64,000 nucleotides of DNA from NCBI RefSeq assembly GCF_014269185.2, contig NZ_JABWRZ020000001.1:149001-213000 (forward strand), in the 5' to 3' direction. The position numbers and the translations under genes were made by a program. Numbering within the stretch: the first letter of the stretch is position 1; every line of letters starts with the position of its first letter. This document shows positions 53,287 to 62,964 of this stretch, one piece after another. The notes beneath the pieces were generated by a model, which worked only from the letters and a program-made list of their open reading frames with translations, had not been told where the DNA came from and did no database searches. Source of the stretch: Pseudomonas oryzicola (GTDB taxonomy: Bacteria; Pseudomonadota; Gammaproteobacteria; Pseudomonadales; Pseudomonadaceae).

Positions 53287-54687
53287 TCAGATCTGCATGG
53301 CCATGCCGTCCACGTTCATCGCCGCCTGGCGCAAGGCCTCGGAGCGGGTCGGGTGAGGGTGGCAGGTGAGGGCGATGTCTTCCGCCGATGCCGAGAACTC
53401 CATGGCTACGCAGAATTCGCCAATCATCTCACTGACGCTTGGGCCCACCAGGTGCACACCTAATACTTCATCGGTATGGGCATCGGCGATGACCTTGGCG
53501 AAGCCTTCGGTCTCGTGATTGATCTTGGCACGGCTGTTGGCGGTGAAGGGGAACTTGCCGACCTTGTAGGCACGCCCTTCGGCCTTGAGTTGCTCTTCGG
53601 TCTTGCCCACGCTGGCCAGTTCCGGGCGCGTATAGATCACCCCAGGAATGAGGTTGTAGTTGACCTCGTGGGGTTTGCCGGCGATGCGTTCGATACAAGC
53701 CACCGCTTCGTCTTCGGCCTTGTGCGCCAGCATCGGGCCGGAGGTGACATCGCCAATCACCCAGATGCCCGGCACGGAGGTGCGGTGGTGTTCGTTGCCG
53801 AGCATGCCGCGCTTGTCGCTTGCCAGGCCCACGCTTTCCAGATTCAGCCCTTGGGTGTAAGGGCGGCGGCCGATGGCGACCAGTACATAGTCGGCTTGCA
53901 GCGTTTCAGCGTTGCCGCCTGCGGCTGGCTCCAGGGTCAGGCTGACCCCGTCGGTGCTGACGTTGGCCTGGGTCACCTTGCTGCCCAGCTTGAACGCCAT
54001 GCCTTGCTTGGCCAATGCTTTCTGCAGGGCCTTGGCGGTTTCTTCATCGGTGCCCGGGCAGATACGGTCGAGGTATTCGATGACTGTGACCTGGCTGCCC
54101 AGGCGACGCCATACCGAACCGAGTTCGAGGCCGATCACGCCGGCACCGATGACGACCAGGTGCTTGGGTACCTGCGGCAGGGAAAGGGCGCCGGTCGAGT
54201 CGATGATGCGCTGGTTGTCGATGGCCACGCCTGGCAGCGGCGTAGGCTCCGAGCCAGTGGCAATGACGATGTCCTTGGCTTGCAGTGTGGTTTCACTGCC
54301 GTCCTCGGCCTTGACCACGACCTTGCCAACGCCATCCAGGCGTCCCCAGCCCTTGATCCAGTCGACCTTGTTCTTGCGGAACAGGTACTCGATGCCCTTG
54401 GTCAGGCCGGTCACGCTCTCATCCTTCTGTTTCATCATCTGGGCGAGGTTGAGGGAGGGTTTCACTTCGATACCGAGGTGGGCAAATTCGGCACCACTGG
54501 CAGCTTCGTAGAGCTCGGATGCGTGCAACAGCGCCTTGGAGGGCATGCAGCCCACATTCAGGCAGGTGCCACCGAGGGTCGAGCGGCCTTCCACGCAGGC
54601 TACGCTAAGGCCCAACTGGCCGGCGCGGATGGCTGCGTTGTAGCCACCAGGGCCACCGCCGATGATCACCACGTCATAGGATTTCAT
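53287..54687 (-). CDS. lpd: Dihydrolipoyl dehydrogenase
   Basis: A 466-residue E3 flavoprotein, which reoxidises lipoyl groups of 2-oxoacid dehydrogenase or glycine cleavage complexes. The FAD motif is VVIIGGGPGGYNAAIRAGQLG, the redox-active disulfide GGTCLNVGCMPSK, the NAD motif VIGAGVIGLELGSVW, and the dimer-interface active site HPHPTRSEALRQAAMN. The start at 54687 (MKSYDV) gives the usual N-terminus. It is not next to E1/E2 genes, so it is a stand-alone paralogue (lpd3-like). Confidence 0.95.
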   Translation of the reverse strand: MKSYDVVIIGGGPGGYNAAIRAGQLGLSVACVEGRSTLGGTCLNVGCMPSKALLHASELYEAASGAEFAHLGIEVKPSLNLAQMMKQKDESVTGLTKGIEYLFRKNKVDWIKGWGRLDGVGKVVVKAEDGSETTLQAKDIVIATGSEPTPLPGVAIDNQRIIDSTGALSLPQVPKHLVVIGAGVIGLELGSVWRRLGSQVTVIEYLDRICPGTDEETAKALQKALAKQGMAFKLGSKVTQANVSTDGVSLTLEPAAGGNAETLQADYVLVAIGRRPYTQGLNLESVGLASDKRGMLGNEHHRTSVPGIWVIGDVTSGPMLAHKAEDEAVACIERIAGKPHEVNYNLIPGVIYTRPELASVGKTEEQLKAEGRAYKVGKFPFTANSRAKINHETEGFAKVIADAHTDEVLGVHLVGPSVSEMIGEFCVAMEFSASAEDIALTCHPHPTRSEALRQAAMNVDGMAMQI

Positions 54688-54894
54688 GGGTTCAACTCCA
54701 GGATGAGGAAGCACGAGAGGGGCACAAGGTTAAGCTGAGATGCATGGATTGTATACAATCTGTCGCCTGGATTAGATCAGCTGGTTTTCGACCATGGTCT
54801 GGTTTGAAGGAAACATCCCACGAATGAACTACTCTGATTCGGCGACGTTCGAAATTCCAGGCGTCGTGGCCAAATACGGACAGGAGGGTCGTTC

Positions 54895-56079
54895 ATGCTT
54901 GCGCAACTTCCACCGGCATTGCAGAGCCTGCATCTGCCGCTGAGGCTGAAACTGTGGGATGGTCACGAGTTCGATCTGGGGCCCAGCCCCCAGGTAACCA
55001 TCCTGGTCAAGGAGCCGCAGCTGATCAGCCAGTTGAGCCACCCGAGCATGGACCAGCTGGGCACGGCGTTCGTCGAGGGCAAGCTGGAGCTGGAAGGGGA
55101 CATTGGTGAAGCCATACGCGTGTGCGATGAGCTCAGTGAAGCGCTGCTGACCGAGGGAGATGAAGCACCACCGCCGCGGCAGGCGCATGACAAGAGCACC
55201 GATGCCGAAGCCATTTCCTACCACTATGATGTTTCCAACGCGTTCTACCAGTTGTGGCTGGATCAGGACATGGCCTACTCGTGCGCCTACTTCCGCGAGC
55301 CGGACAACACGCTCGATCAGGCGCAGCAGGACAAGTTCGATCATCTGTGTCGCAAGCTGCGCCTGGAGGCCGGCGACTACTTGCTCGACGTAGGCTGTGG
55401 CTGGGGTGGGCTGGCGCGTTTTGCTGCCCGCGAATATGGGGCCAAGGTGTTCGGTATCACCTTGAGCAAGGAGCAGCTCAAGCTTGGCCGTGAGCGTGTC
55501 AAGGCAGAGGGCCTCGGCAGCAAGGTCGAGCTGCAGATTCTCGATTACCGTGACCTGCCGCAGGACGGCCGCTTCGACAAGGTCGTCAGCGTTGGCATGT
55601 TCGAACATGTGGGCCATGCCAACCTGGCGCTGTATTGCCAGAAGCTGTTCGGTGCCGTGAGGGAAGGGGGCCTGGTGATGAACCACGGCATTACCGCCAA
55701 GCACGTCGACGGCCGCCCGGTCGGGCGTGGCGCTGGCGACTTCATCGACCGCTACGTGTTCCCCCATGGCGAACTGCCGCACCTGTCGATGATCAGTGCC
55801 AGCATCTGTGAAGCGGGCCTGGAAGTGGTGGACGTGGAAAGCTTGCGTCTGCACTACGCCAAGACTCTGCACCACTGGAGCGAGAACCTGGAAAACCAGC
55901 TGCACAAGGCGGCGGCCCTGGTGCCCGACAAGACCTTGCGTATCTGGCGCCTGTACCTGGCCGGGTGTGCTTACGCCTTCGAAAAGGGCTGGATCAACTT
56001 GCACCAGATTCTGGCGGTCAAGCCTTATGCCGATGGGCACCATGATCTGCCCTGGACGCGCGAAGACCTTTATCGTTGA
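54895..56079 (+). CDS. cfa: Cyclopropane-fatty-acyl-phospholipid synthase
   Basis: A 394-residue SAM-dependent enzyme converting cis-unsaturated phospholipid acyl chains to cyclopropane derivatives. The SAM-binding motif is LLDVGCGWGGLARFAA (about residue 162), followed by VFGITLSKEQL. The conserved VSVGMFEHVGHANL and HYDVSNAFYQLWLDQDMAYSC are typical of Cfa. It is divergent from lpd. A hairpin lies just after its stop, beside the metal-resistance block. Confidence 0.95.
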   Translation: MLAQLPPALQSLHLPLRLKLWDGHEFDLGPSPQVTILVKEPQLISQLSHPSMDQLGTAFVEGKLELEGDIGEAIRVCDELSEALLTEGDEAPPPRQAHDKSTDAEAISYHYDVSNAFYQLWLDQDMAYSCAYFREPDNTLDQAQQDKFDHLCRKLRLEAGDYLLDVGCGWGGLARFAAREYGAKVFGITLSKEQLKLGRERVKAEGLGSKVELQILDYRDLPQDGRFDKVVSVGMFEHVGHANLALYCQKLFGAVREGGLVMNHGITAKHVDGRPVGRGAGDFIDRYVFPHGELPHLSMISASICEAGLEVVDVESLRLHYAKTLHHWSENLENQLHKAAALVPDKTLRIWRLYLAGCAYAFEKGWINLHQILAVKPYADGHHDLPWTREDLYR

Positions 56080-56088
56080 AGATCATGC

Positions 56089-56114
56089 AAAGCCCTTCTG
56101 GTGGGAAGGGCCTT
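56089..56114. terminator. Hairpin between cfa and the metal-resistance block
   Basis: AAAGCCCTTC-TGGTG-GGAAGGGCCTT inverted repeat after cfa; there is no long T run, so it may be a weak bidirectional terminator. Confidence 0.5.
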
Positions 56115-56127
56115 GTGTCGCGAAGGG

Positions 56128-56388
56128 TCATGCAGGGCGATCGGGGTTTTTAGTCTTGTTATCGGGTAGAACAGGGTGCTCCGGCTCTCGGTTATGGCGT
56201 TCGTGGGTGTGTCCACGGTGCATGAAGAAATGCATTAATGGGCAGGCCAGCACCAGCAGGAAGGGCAGATACGGAATGATGTGAGCCCTGTGTTCAAGGA
56301 ACAGGAAATAACCGGCGATGGCCAGAAAGCCCAGGAAGTACCAGTTAGTTCCCCGCGAGTGGTGGGGGCGCAGGTCAGGTTGGTTCAT
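56128..56388 (-). CDS. DUF2933-type small membrane protein
   Basis: An 86-residue protein with two hydrophobic segments and the CPLMHFFMHRGHTHERH motif, rich in Cys, Met and His, which is typical of DUF2933 proteins found in copper/silver resistance regions. The N-terminus reads MNQPDLRPHHSRGTNWYF. It is the last gene of the minus-strand metal block. Function unknown; metal binding at the membrane is inferred from composition and context. Confidence 0.75.
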   Translation of the reverse strand: MNQPDLRPHHSRGTNWYFLGFLAIAGYFLFLEHRAHIIPYLPFLLVLACPLMHFFMHRGHTHERHNREPEHPVLPDNKTKNPDRPA

Positions 56389-56430
56389 GATGGTGCTCCT
56401 TGGACGAAACGGCAGAACGACAGAACCGTA

Positions 56431-56649
56431 TCAAGGTAGATTTTTCTTCTGCATGATGCGGCGAGCCTCGCCCATGTCCTTGTCAAACTGACGCACGCCG
56501 CGCCAAAGTTGCACCCCGACAAAGACCGGGCATAGCAGGAAAATGGCTGCTATGGCGAACGTTTTTCCGCTAAGCCCGAACAGGTAAAGCACTGTTGCAA
56601 TGCTCGCACTACTCACCAGAAGACAGAAAACCAAGACTTCGCGCTTCAT
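56431..56649 (-). CDS. Small hypothetical membrane protein in the metal block
   Basis: A 72-residue protein with two membrane segments (about residues 5-25 and 30-48) and a charged tail ending in KKNLP. It overlaps the stop of the P-type ATPase in an ATGA arrangement, which supports it as a real coupled gene. I do not recognise its family. Confidence 0.65.
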   Translation of the reverse strand: MKREVLVFCLLVSSASIATVLYLFGLSGKTFAIAAIFLLCPVFVGVQLWRGVRQFDKDMGEARRIMQKKNLP

Positions 56650-58829
56650 GATTTCACCGCCTGACCCAAACCGACATGGGCACGTTTCAGCAGCGCGGAG
56701 TTGGCGATTACCGATAGCGAACTGAGCGCCATGGCGGCGGCAGCGATGATGGGATTGAGCAATCCGAAGGCTGCGATCGGGATACCGATACTGTTGTAGA
56801 CAAATGCCCAGAACAGGTTTTGCTTGATCTTGACCATGGTTGCGCGCGACAGCGTGATCGCGTTGACCACATCGCGTACATCGTTCTTGAGCAAGATGAT
56901 GTTGCCCGTTTCCTTGGCGACATCGGACCCTGAGCCGATGGCGATGCCAATATCAGCGGTGGCCAATGCCGGTGCATCGTTGACCCCGTCGCCAACCATG
57001 GCAACGACCTGCCCTTCGCTTTGCAATTGACGGATCACGGCAGCCTTGTCGTCTGGTAACACCTCTGCAATAACCCGCTCGATACCGCACTGCCGAGCGA
57101 CCGCTTCGGCAGTGCGGCGGTTGTCACCACTCAGCAGCACGACCTTGATGCTGCTTGCCTGCAATGCCGCAACGGCTTCAGCTGCCTCTGGCTTGATGGT
57201 GTCAGCCACCGCAATTACTCCAAGCAAGCGGTTGTCGATGCCGACCAACATGGCGGTCTTGCCATCGGCTTCCAGGCCCACCAGGTGCTCCTCGGCCGCC
57301 TCGGTTGTAATGCCTTGGCGGGCGAACAGGCGCCGATTGCCCAGCCAGACCTTGCTGTTGTCGATACTGCCTTCGATACCGTGACCGGCGATCCCGCTGA
57401 TGCCGGTGGCATTTGGCAGGCGGATGTCACGATGCCGGGCGGCGCGTACTATTGCCGCCCCAAGCGGATGTTCCGAACCGGACTCCACGGCAGCAGCAAG
57501 GCTCAAGACCTCGTTTTCCGACGTTGCGCCAAGCGAAATCACGTCGGTTACGTTAGGTTCACCGCGTGTAATGGTGCCGGTTTTGTCGAAAACCACCGTA
57601 CTCAGTTTCTCTGCTCGTTCCAGTACCTCGCCGCCCCGTATAAGGATGCCGTTATCAGCGCCCTTGCCGACACCAACCATCAAAGCGGCGGGCGTCGCCA
57701 CGCCGAGTGCGCAGGGACAGGAAATGATCAGAACCGCGATGAAGGCCAACAGGCCCTGCGGGAAATTTCCCGCCACAGACCAACCGACCAATGCCAAGAG
57801 GGCGACAGCCACCACCGCCGGCACAAAGTAGCCAGTGACCAGGTCGGCCAAGCGCTGGATCTGCGCGGTGCTGCTCTGTGCCTCCTCGACCATCTTGATG
57901 ATCTGCGCCAGTGCAGTGTCGGCACCGATTCTGCTCGCTTTGATAGTGAGCACCCCACTGCCATTGAGCGTACCCCCGATCACCGGGCTGCCCAGGTGCT
58001 TGTCCACCGGCATCGACTCGCCGGTCAGCATGGACTCATCCACCGTCGACTGGCCATCACTGACCTCGCCATCGGTAGGAATCTTTTCACCAGGCTTGAC
58101 GATCAGGAACTCGCCGGCCATGACGCTTTCCGCGGGCAGGTCGACTTCTTGCCCATCACGAATTACATGCGCAATTGCCGGCTTGAGTTCAAGTAAGCGT
58201 CGCACGGCAGCGGAGGATTTTTTCTTGATGATCTCCTCCATGTATCTACCGAGCAGGACGAAGGCGATTATGACTGCGGAGACTTCGAAATAGACGTCGC
58301 GCTCGTACACTTTGACCGGTAGAACGTCCGGGAAGAACAACACCGCTACAGAGTAGAAATAGGCCACCGACGTGCCGAGGGCGATCAGGAAATCCATGTT
58401 GATGTTACGGGTATGAATGGCATTCCATGCCCCCTTGTAGAAGCTCCAGCCACCGATGAACTGGACCGGGGTGACCAACAGGAACAGCCATATCCCCCAG
58501 GTGAACCAAGGGAGCGCCGGGATGGGTACCCAGGTCAGCAGCGTGGCCCCGGCGGCCAACGCAATGAAGGCACCGGCACGCAGAAGGGCCAGGGCGAGTA
58601 CGCCGGTAAGGGCGATAGTCACACGGGTCTTGATCGCCTTCAGTTCTCTTTCTGGCGACTCGAAGGTGCGCAGGCACGCATCGCTGCAGAAGTAATAGGA
58701 GCGTCCGCCACGCTCGCGCGACAGTGCTGTGGTCTTGTCCACCATCATTCCGCAGATCGGATCTTTCGCCATGTTCCTGGGTGCGGACGCCGACGGGTGC
58801 TGGTTTTGCTGCATGTGCGATTCGTTCAT
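56646..58829 (-). CDS. Heavy-metal P1B-type ATPase with N-terminal YHS domain (copper exporter-like)
   Basis: A 727-residue P-type ATPase. The N-terminal YHS/TRASH domain carries Cys26, Cys48 and Cys52 ([21 protein letters not shown]) in place of the usual HMA domains. The Cu-type CPC motif is [14 protein letters not shown], the actuator TGES is present ([10 protein letters not shown]), the phosphorylation motif is DKTGTITRG and the hinge is [12 protein letters not shown]. It should export Cu(I) or a related ion. The start at 58829 (MNESHMQQ) was chosen over an ATG at 58892 because the extra residues overlap the upstream gene. Confidence 0.92.
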   Translation of the reverse strand: MNESHMQQNQHPSASAPRNMAKDPICGMMVDKTTALSRERGGRSYYFCSDACLRTFESPERELKAIKTRVTIALTGVLALALLRAGAFIALAAGATLLTWVPIPALPWFTWGIWLFLLVTPVQFIGGWSFYKGAWNAIHTRNINMDFLIALGTSVAYFYSVAVLFFPDVLPVKVYERDVYFEVSAVIIAFVLLGRYMEEIIKKKSSAAVRRLLELKPAIAHVIRDGQEVDLPAESVMAGEFLIVKPGEKIPTDGEVSDGQSTVDESMLTGESMPVDKHLGSPVIGGTLNGSGVLTIKASRIGADTALAQIIKMVEEAQSSTAQIQRLADLVTGYFVPAVVAVALLALVGWSVAGNFPQGLLAFIAVLIISCPCALGVATPAALMVGVGKGADNGILIRGGEVLERAEKLSTVVFDKTGTITRGEPNVTDVISLGATSENEVLSLAAAVESGSEHPLGAAIVRAARHRDIRLPNATGISGIAGHGIEGSIDNSKVWLGNRRLFARQGITTEAAEEHLVGLEADGKTAMLVGIDNRLLGVIAVADTIKPEAAEAVAALQASSIKVVLLSGDNRRTAEAVARQCGIERVIAEVLPDDKAAVIRQLQSEGQVVAMVGDGVNDAPALATADIGIAIGSGSDVAKETGNIILLKNDVRDVVNAITLSRATMVKIKQNLFWAFVYNSIGIPIAAFGLLNPIIAAAAMALSSLSVIANSALLKRAHVGLGQAVKS

Positions 58830-58854
58830 TTCGATCTTCTGCCTGCGTCGGCCA

Positions 58855-59124
58855 TCAGGACTTGTCATGGAGCTTGCCTGATAGCCAGGCAAACAAGGTA
58901 CCGGCTATCGCGCCCCATACGGTCAAGACCAAGAGCGGCCCGATGAAAGTCATCACTCCGAAGTCTTGCGGCGTTTGCAGGCGATTGAAGTCGAGTCCGT
59001 GGAACAATGCGTTGAGAAAAGCGATACCTTGCACTGGCCATAGCACATACAGCAGCGTGCATACCGTGTAGGAAATAGCCATGGTCAAAGCTAGAGAGAG
59101 TCCGGTTTTCCAAGGAGTGTTCAT
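58855..59124 (-). CDS. DUF5676-type small membrane protein
   Basis: An 89-residue protein with two membrane segments, one at residues 10-30 and one near 62-82, matching the small DUF5676 membrane proteins often found by copper ATPases. It overlaps the stop of the methyltransferase-like gene by ATGA and lies 25 bases before the ATPase. Function unknown. Confidence 0.72.
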   Translation of the reverse strand: MNTPWKTGLSLALTMAISYTVCTLLYVLWPVQGIAFLNALFHGLDFNRLQTPQDFGVMTFIGPLLVLTVWGAIAGTLFAWLSGKLHDKS

Positions 59125-59807
59125 GATGGTTTACCTGAACTGGGAGGTGCGTCAGTCGGGATGTCGAGACTGCGACGGGCTAACCAAGGCAGGAACGCTG
59201 GTGTCTTTGCACAGTAAACGCGATAGGCATCGCCGAAGTGCGCAAGCAATTCACGCTCTTCCCGTTTCGCAAGTTTCATGTAGACGAGCAGGAGAATTGG
59301 AAACATCAACAGGGTGATCAAGGTTGGCCATTGCAGTAAAAAGCCCAACATGATCAGCACGAAGCCGACGTACTGCGGATGACGGACCCGTGCATAAGGC
59401 CCCTCGAGTGCAAGTTGTCCACGTGCCTGGGCTTTGTAGAGTACCCGCCAGGCAGCCGCCAGTAACCAGAAGCCCCCAGCGATCAGAAAGTTGCTGATGA
59501 CGTGGAACAGCCCCCAATGCGGGTTGACCTTCCAGCCCAGAATTGTTTCGAGCAAATGCCCAGCATCGTGCGAGAGGAAATCGATGCCGGGGAAGTTGCG
59601 GGTGAGCCAGGGCATCAGCAGATAGAGGGTCAGCGGGAAACCGTACATCTCGCTGAACAGTGCCACCAGGAATGCTGAAAACATTCCGAAGGAGCGCCAA
59701 TCTCGGCTTGTTTTCGGCCGGGCGAAGCTGAAGGCGAACAAGATGAACACCAGCGAATTGATGATGACAAGCGACCACAGGCCGTAGGCCGGCTCGTTAT
59801 GGTTCAT
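59121..59807 (-). CDS. Isoprenylcysteine carboxyl methyltransferase-family membrane protein
   Basis: A 228-residue multi-pass protein of the ICMT/PEMT-like family. The hallmark GPYARVRHPQYVGFVLIMLG near residue 140 and the late REERELLAHFGDAYRVYCAKTPAF are the SAM-binding signatures of these methyltransferases. The start at 59807 has AGGAGCACC upstream. It is commonly found in copper-resistance clusters, but its substrate is unknown. Confidence 0.85.
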   Translation of the reverse strand: MNHNEPAYGLWSLVIINSLVFILFAFSFARPKTSRDWRSFGMFSAFLVALFSEMYGFPLTLYLLMPWLTRNFPGIDFLSHDAGHLLETILGWKVNPHWGLFHVISNFLIAGGFWLLAAAWRVLYKAQARGQLALEGPYARVRHPQYVGFVLIMLGFLLQWPTLITLLMFPILLLVYMKLAKREERELLAHFGDAYRVYCAKTPAFLPWLARRSLDIPTDAPPSSGKPS

Positions 59808-59833
59808 GGCAGGTGCTCCTCTTTGTCGCACAT

Positions 59834-60241
59834 TCACTTTTTAACTGGCATGTCCATCATGGATGACTGCTGCTCCATCATCTGCATCATCATGTCCATC
59901 ATGCCCATGCCTGAACCGCCCTTGGCTCCAGGCATGCCCATACAATCCATTGCGCTCTTGTCCTTGTTCATCATGGCCATGCTGTCCTTCATCACCTTCA
60001 TGCCTTCCTGCATGGCAGCGTGACGTTCGGCGGGCGTCCTGGCCGCTGACGCTTTGTCGTGTGCCGCCTGCATTTTCTGCATCTGCTCGTTCATCGCTTT
60101 GGTCATGGCGGTCGACGCGGGGGCGGTGTTCTTGGCTGAGTCGGCGGGGGCAGCGTCCGGGTGATGCGCATCTTCGGCAGAGGCGATGAGGGTGCAACCA
60201 GCCAGGATTGCAGCCAGAACGAATTTGGGATGCGTTTGCAT
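59834..60241 (-). CDS. Methionine-rich periplasmic metal-binding protein
   Basis: A 135-residue protein with an N-terminal signal peptide (MQTHPKFVLAAILAGCTLIASA; the Cys could be a lipobox), a charged helix and a Met-rich C-terminus (GMGMMDMMMQMMEQQSSMMDM). Such Met runs bind Cu(I) or Ag(I) in periplasmic chaperones such as CopC/CopK/PcoE types. It lies upstream of the methyltransferase-like gene on the same strand. A family name is not certain. Confidence 0.8.
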   Translation of the reverse strand: MQTHPKFVLAAILAGCTLIASAEDAHHPDAAPADSAKNTAPASTAMTKAMNEQMQKMQAAHDKASAARTPAERHAAMQEGMKVMKDSMAMMNKDKSAMDCMGMPGAKGGSGMGMMDMMMQMMEQQSSMMDMPVKK

Positions 60242-60337
60242 GGTGAACTCCAGGGGTCGTCAGAAGTGAGCATGGCTAGATAGCTGAGCGGCGCAGCAGG
60301 ACAGAGCAATCAGTGCTCTACCGATACGAAGTGAGAT

Positions 60338-60736
60338 CTAATCGTTGAGGCGGGCAAAAATCAGGCGGGCAGGGCGTTTTGAGGGTGCAGGGTGCTTAAG
60401 CGCAATAGCGGCCAGGGAGGACCTTTCCGCAGGGCTGAGCACGATTACGAGTGCCGAAGTTAACAGCAAAAGAATGGGCCAATGGAGAGGATCCAACGCC
60501 TGGATCATCTGTGCTGCAGGTCTTATTGCTGCTGCAGCGTCCTCGCAGTTTTGAAGGCAACCATTGGCGTGAAGATCATGCTCATGACCCACATGCAGCT
60601 CGGCATGGTGAGAAGCAGTGATATCGTGATTCGGTTGTACCAGACAACCATGGATCGTCATCACGGTCAAAGCTAGCACCCATGCCGTGAGTGCCAGGTA
60701 CAAGCTGCTTTGGCGGTGCCGACGGAACCAGTACAT
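60338..60736 (-). CDS. His-rich membrane protein of the metal block
   Basis: A 132-residue protein with membrane segments at about residues 12-32 and 86-106. Between them is a His/Cys-rich loop (ITASHHAELHVGHEHDLHANGCLQNC). It resembles small membrane proteins annotated as copper-resistance or CopG/DUF2946-like, but I cannot assign a family. First gene of the metal block; palindromes CGACTAAGCAAGTCG (60749-60763) and GAGGT-CAT-ACCTC lie just before its start. Confidence 0.65.
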   Translation of the reverse strand: MYWFRRHRQSSLYLALTAWVLALTVMTIHGCLVQPNHDITASHHAELHVGHEHDLHANGCLQNCEDAAAAIRPAAQMIQALDPLHWPILLLLTSALVIVLSPAERSSLAAIALKHPAPSKRPARLIFARLND

Positions 60737-60865
60737 GAGGTATGACCTCGACTAAGCAAGTCGTATTGGTTTCAATCTAGCTGGCAAAGCAAAGGCGCAT
60801 TTGATCAAAGTCAAATTCCTTGAATGGCAGCATCAATGACGACCCGAGGCCGCTGGGCGTATACC

Positions 60866-62305
60866 TTACAGAATTGGCGAAATCAGCCGCGCAATCCGCA
60901 TCCCCAGTTGCTGTAGGCGATGGGTATCACGGCTGTCTTCCGCCGTTATTTCCCGGGCCTGTTCAAAGTCATTGATCAACATGTTCTCGACCTGGTCGGC
61001 GAAGCTGCGGTCGACTGTCAGCAGGGTGATTTCGAAGTTCAGGCGGAATGAACGATTGTCCAGGTTGGCACTGCCGATGGCGCTGATATCGTCATCCACC
61101 AGTACCACTTTCTGATGCAGGAAGCCGGGTTGGTAGCGGAACATGCGCACTCCCGCACGTACCGCTTCGAAGGCAAACAGGCTGGAAGCGGCATAGACGA
61201 TACGGTGGTCAGGGCGTGACGGTATCAGCACGCGTACATCGACCCCACGCAGTACCGCCAGGCGCAACGCGGCGAATACCGCCTCATCGGGGATGAAGTA
61301 CGGGCTGGTGATCCACACTCGCCGGGTAGCGGAATGGATTGCTTCGATGAAGAACAGCGAGCAGGTTTCCTGTGGGTCGGCCGGGCCGCTTGCCAAGGCT
61401 TGGCACAGTACGCCGTTCTCCGGGTAGGCGTCAGGCAGGATCAGCGGCGGCAACTGGCGTGTGGCCCAATACCAATCCTCGGCGAATGACTCTTGCAGGC
61501 ATGCCAGCACCGGCCCGGTGATCTGCACATGGGTATCGCGCCACGGTGAGAGCTGCGGATGTGCGCCCAGATATTCGTCGCCCACATTGTGGCCGCCGAC
61601 GAAACCGAGCAGGCCATCCACCACGACAATCTTGCGGTGGTTACGAAAGTTCACCTGGAAGCGGTTGAACCAGCCGCGGCGAGTGGCGAACGCATGGATC
61701 TGCACGCCGCCGTCACGCAGGACCTGGCTGTAGCTGGCCGGCAAGGCGTGGCTGCCGACGCGGTCGTACAGCACGAATACCTGCACGCCTTCGGCAGCCT
61801 TGCGCAGCAGCAGTTGTTGTAGCGCTTTGCCAAGGCTGTCGTCATGGATGATGAAGAACTGGAGCAACACCACTTCACGGGCATTTTCGATGGCAGCGAA
61901 GATGGCATCGAACGTGGCTTTCCCGTCGATCAGCAGTTTCACCTGGTTGTTGGCCAGGCAAGGCATGCGGCCAAGCTTTGGCATTGCACGCAAGGAGGCG
62001 TAGCTTTCCGACTCGCGGGCGGTGAGGGCTTCTTCTACCCATGGCCGCCAGTTGAGGTTGGCCATGGCAACGTGCATTTCCTGGTTGGCCTGGCGCCTGG
62101 CCTTGATGTAGGCATAGAACGAGCGCGCACCGAAGACGAGGTAAGGGATCAAGGTGAGGTAGGGAATGAAAAACAATGGCATGGCCCAGGCAATTGCACC
62201 TTGGGCAGTGCGCACGGTGAACAGCGCATGCAGTGCCGCGACGATACCCAGCAGGTGGATCAGGCCGAGTAGGTAACCAAAGAAGTAGGGGCTGTGGTAA
62301 TCCAT
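60866..62305 (-). CDS. cls: Cardiolipin synthase A
   Basis: A 479-residue membrane phospholipase-D-family enzyme making cardiolipin from two phosphatidylglycerols. Two N-terminal membrane helices precede the two HKD motifs: [21 protein letters not shown] and [20 protein letters not shown]. The start at 62305 ([15 protein letters not shown]) gives the usual Pseudomonas length; ATGs at 62311 and 62365 are possible but would add unmatched residues. Confidence 0.96.
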   Translation of the reverse strand: MDYHSPYFFGYLLGLIHLLGIVAALHALFTVRTAQGAIAWAMPLFFIPYLTLIPYLVFGARSFYAYIKARRQANQEMHVAMANLNWRPWVEEALTARESESYASLRAMPKLGRMPCLANNQVKLLIDGKATFDAIFAAIENAREVVLLQFFIIHDDSLGKALQQLLLRKAAEGVQVFVLYDRVGSHALPASYSQVLRDGGVQIHAFATRRGWFNRFQVNFRNHRKIVVVDGLLGFVGGHNVGDEYLGAHPQLSPWRDTHVQITGPVLACLQESFAEDWYWATRQLPPLILPDAYPENGVLCQALASGPADPQETCSLFFIEAIHSATRRVWITSPYFIPDEAVFAALRLAVLRGVDVRVLIPSRPDHRIVYAASSLFAFEAVRAGVRMFRYQPGFLHQKVVLVDDDISAIGSANLDNRSFRLNFEITLLTVDRSFADQVENMLINDFEQAREITAEDSRDTHRLQQLGMRIARLISPIL

Positions 62306-62436
62306 ATGCATCCTGCTTGCCGAGTACACCTGAATAACAGAACACGTTCCCGCTCTGCCTTGCAACCGGAAGGTGGATTTGGCGTCTAAGGCTCAGCCCG
62401 GCCCGGTTGGCCGGCTTTTTCCAGGAGCGTTCGTCC

Positions 62437-62964
62437 ATGAAGATTCGTCTGCCACTGTTGGCGTTGGCCCTAGGTATGAGCAGCCCGCTGGTGCATGCTC
62501 AGATGCTGCAGCCAGGTTTATGGGAGCTGACCACCAGCAACATGCAGGTCGATGGCAAGCCGTTACCCGACATGGAGTTCATGCTCGGCCAGTTGAAGAA
62601 CCTGCCGCCGGAACAGCGCGCGATGATGGAAGGTGTGCTGGCCAAGCAGGGGGTGACTGTAGGTGGTAAGGGGGTGCGTTCTTGCTTGACGCCAGAGCAA
62701 GTGGCAACCAACGATATCCCGCTGCAGGACCCCAAGTCAGGTTGCACCCAGAAGATCACCGACCGCACCGGCAATGTGTGGAAGTTCCAGTTCAGTTGCC
62801 CGCGCGCACAAGGCAGTGGCCAGGCGACCTTCCTTAGCGATCGGGAATTCACTACGCAGGTGAACGGCACGTTCAACGCTTCGGGTGTGCAGCAGCAAGG
62901 CAGCATGAACACCCGTGCCGTGTGGTTGGGTAGTGACTGCGGTTCGGTCAGGCCGCGTAGCTGA
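62437..62964 (+). CDS. DUF3617-family exported protein
   Basis: A 175-residue protein with a signal peptide (MKIRLPLLALALGMSSPLVHA) and the DUF3617 start QPGLWELTTSNM. Paired cysteines in the mature part (RSCLTPEQV, SGCTQKI, FSCPRA, SDCGSV) suggest disulfides in the periplasm. The start at 62437 has AGGAGCG upstream. Function unknown. It overlaps the end of folE2 by 17 bases on the opposite strand. Confidence 0.85.
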   Translation: MKIRLPLLALALGMSSPLVHAQMLQPGLWELTTSNMQVDGKPLPDMEFMLGQLKNLPPEQRAMMEGVLAKQGVTVGGKGVRSCLTPEQVATNDIPLQDPKSGCTQKITDRTGNVWKFQFSCPRAQGSGQATFLSDREFTTQVNGTFNASGVQQQGSMNTRAVWLGSDCGSVRPRS

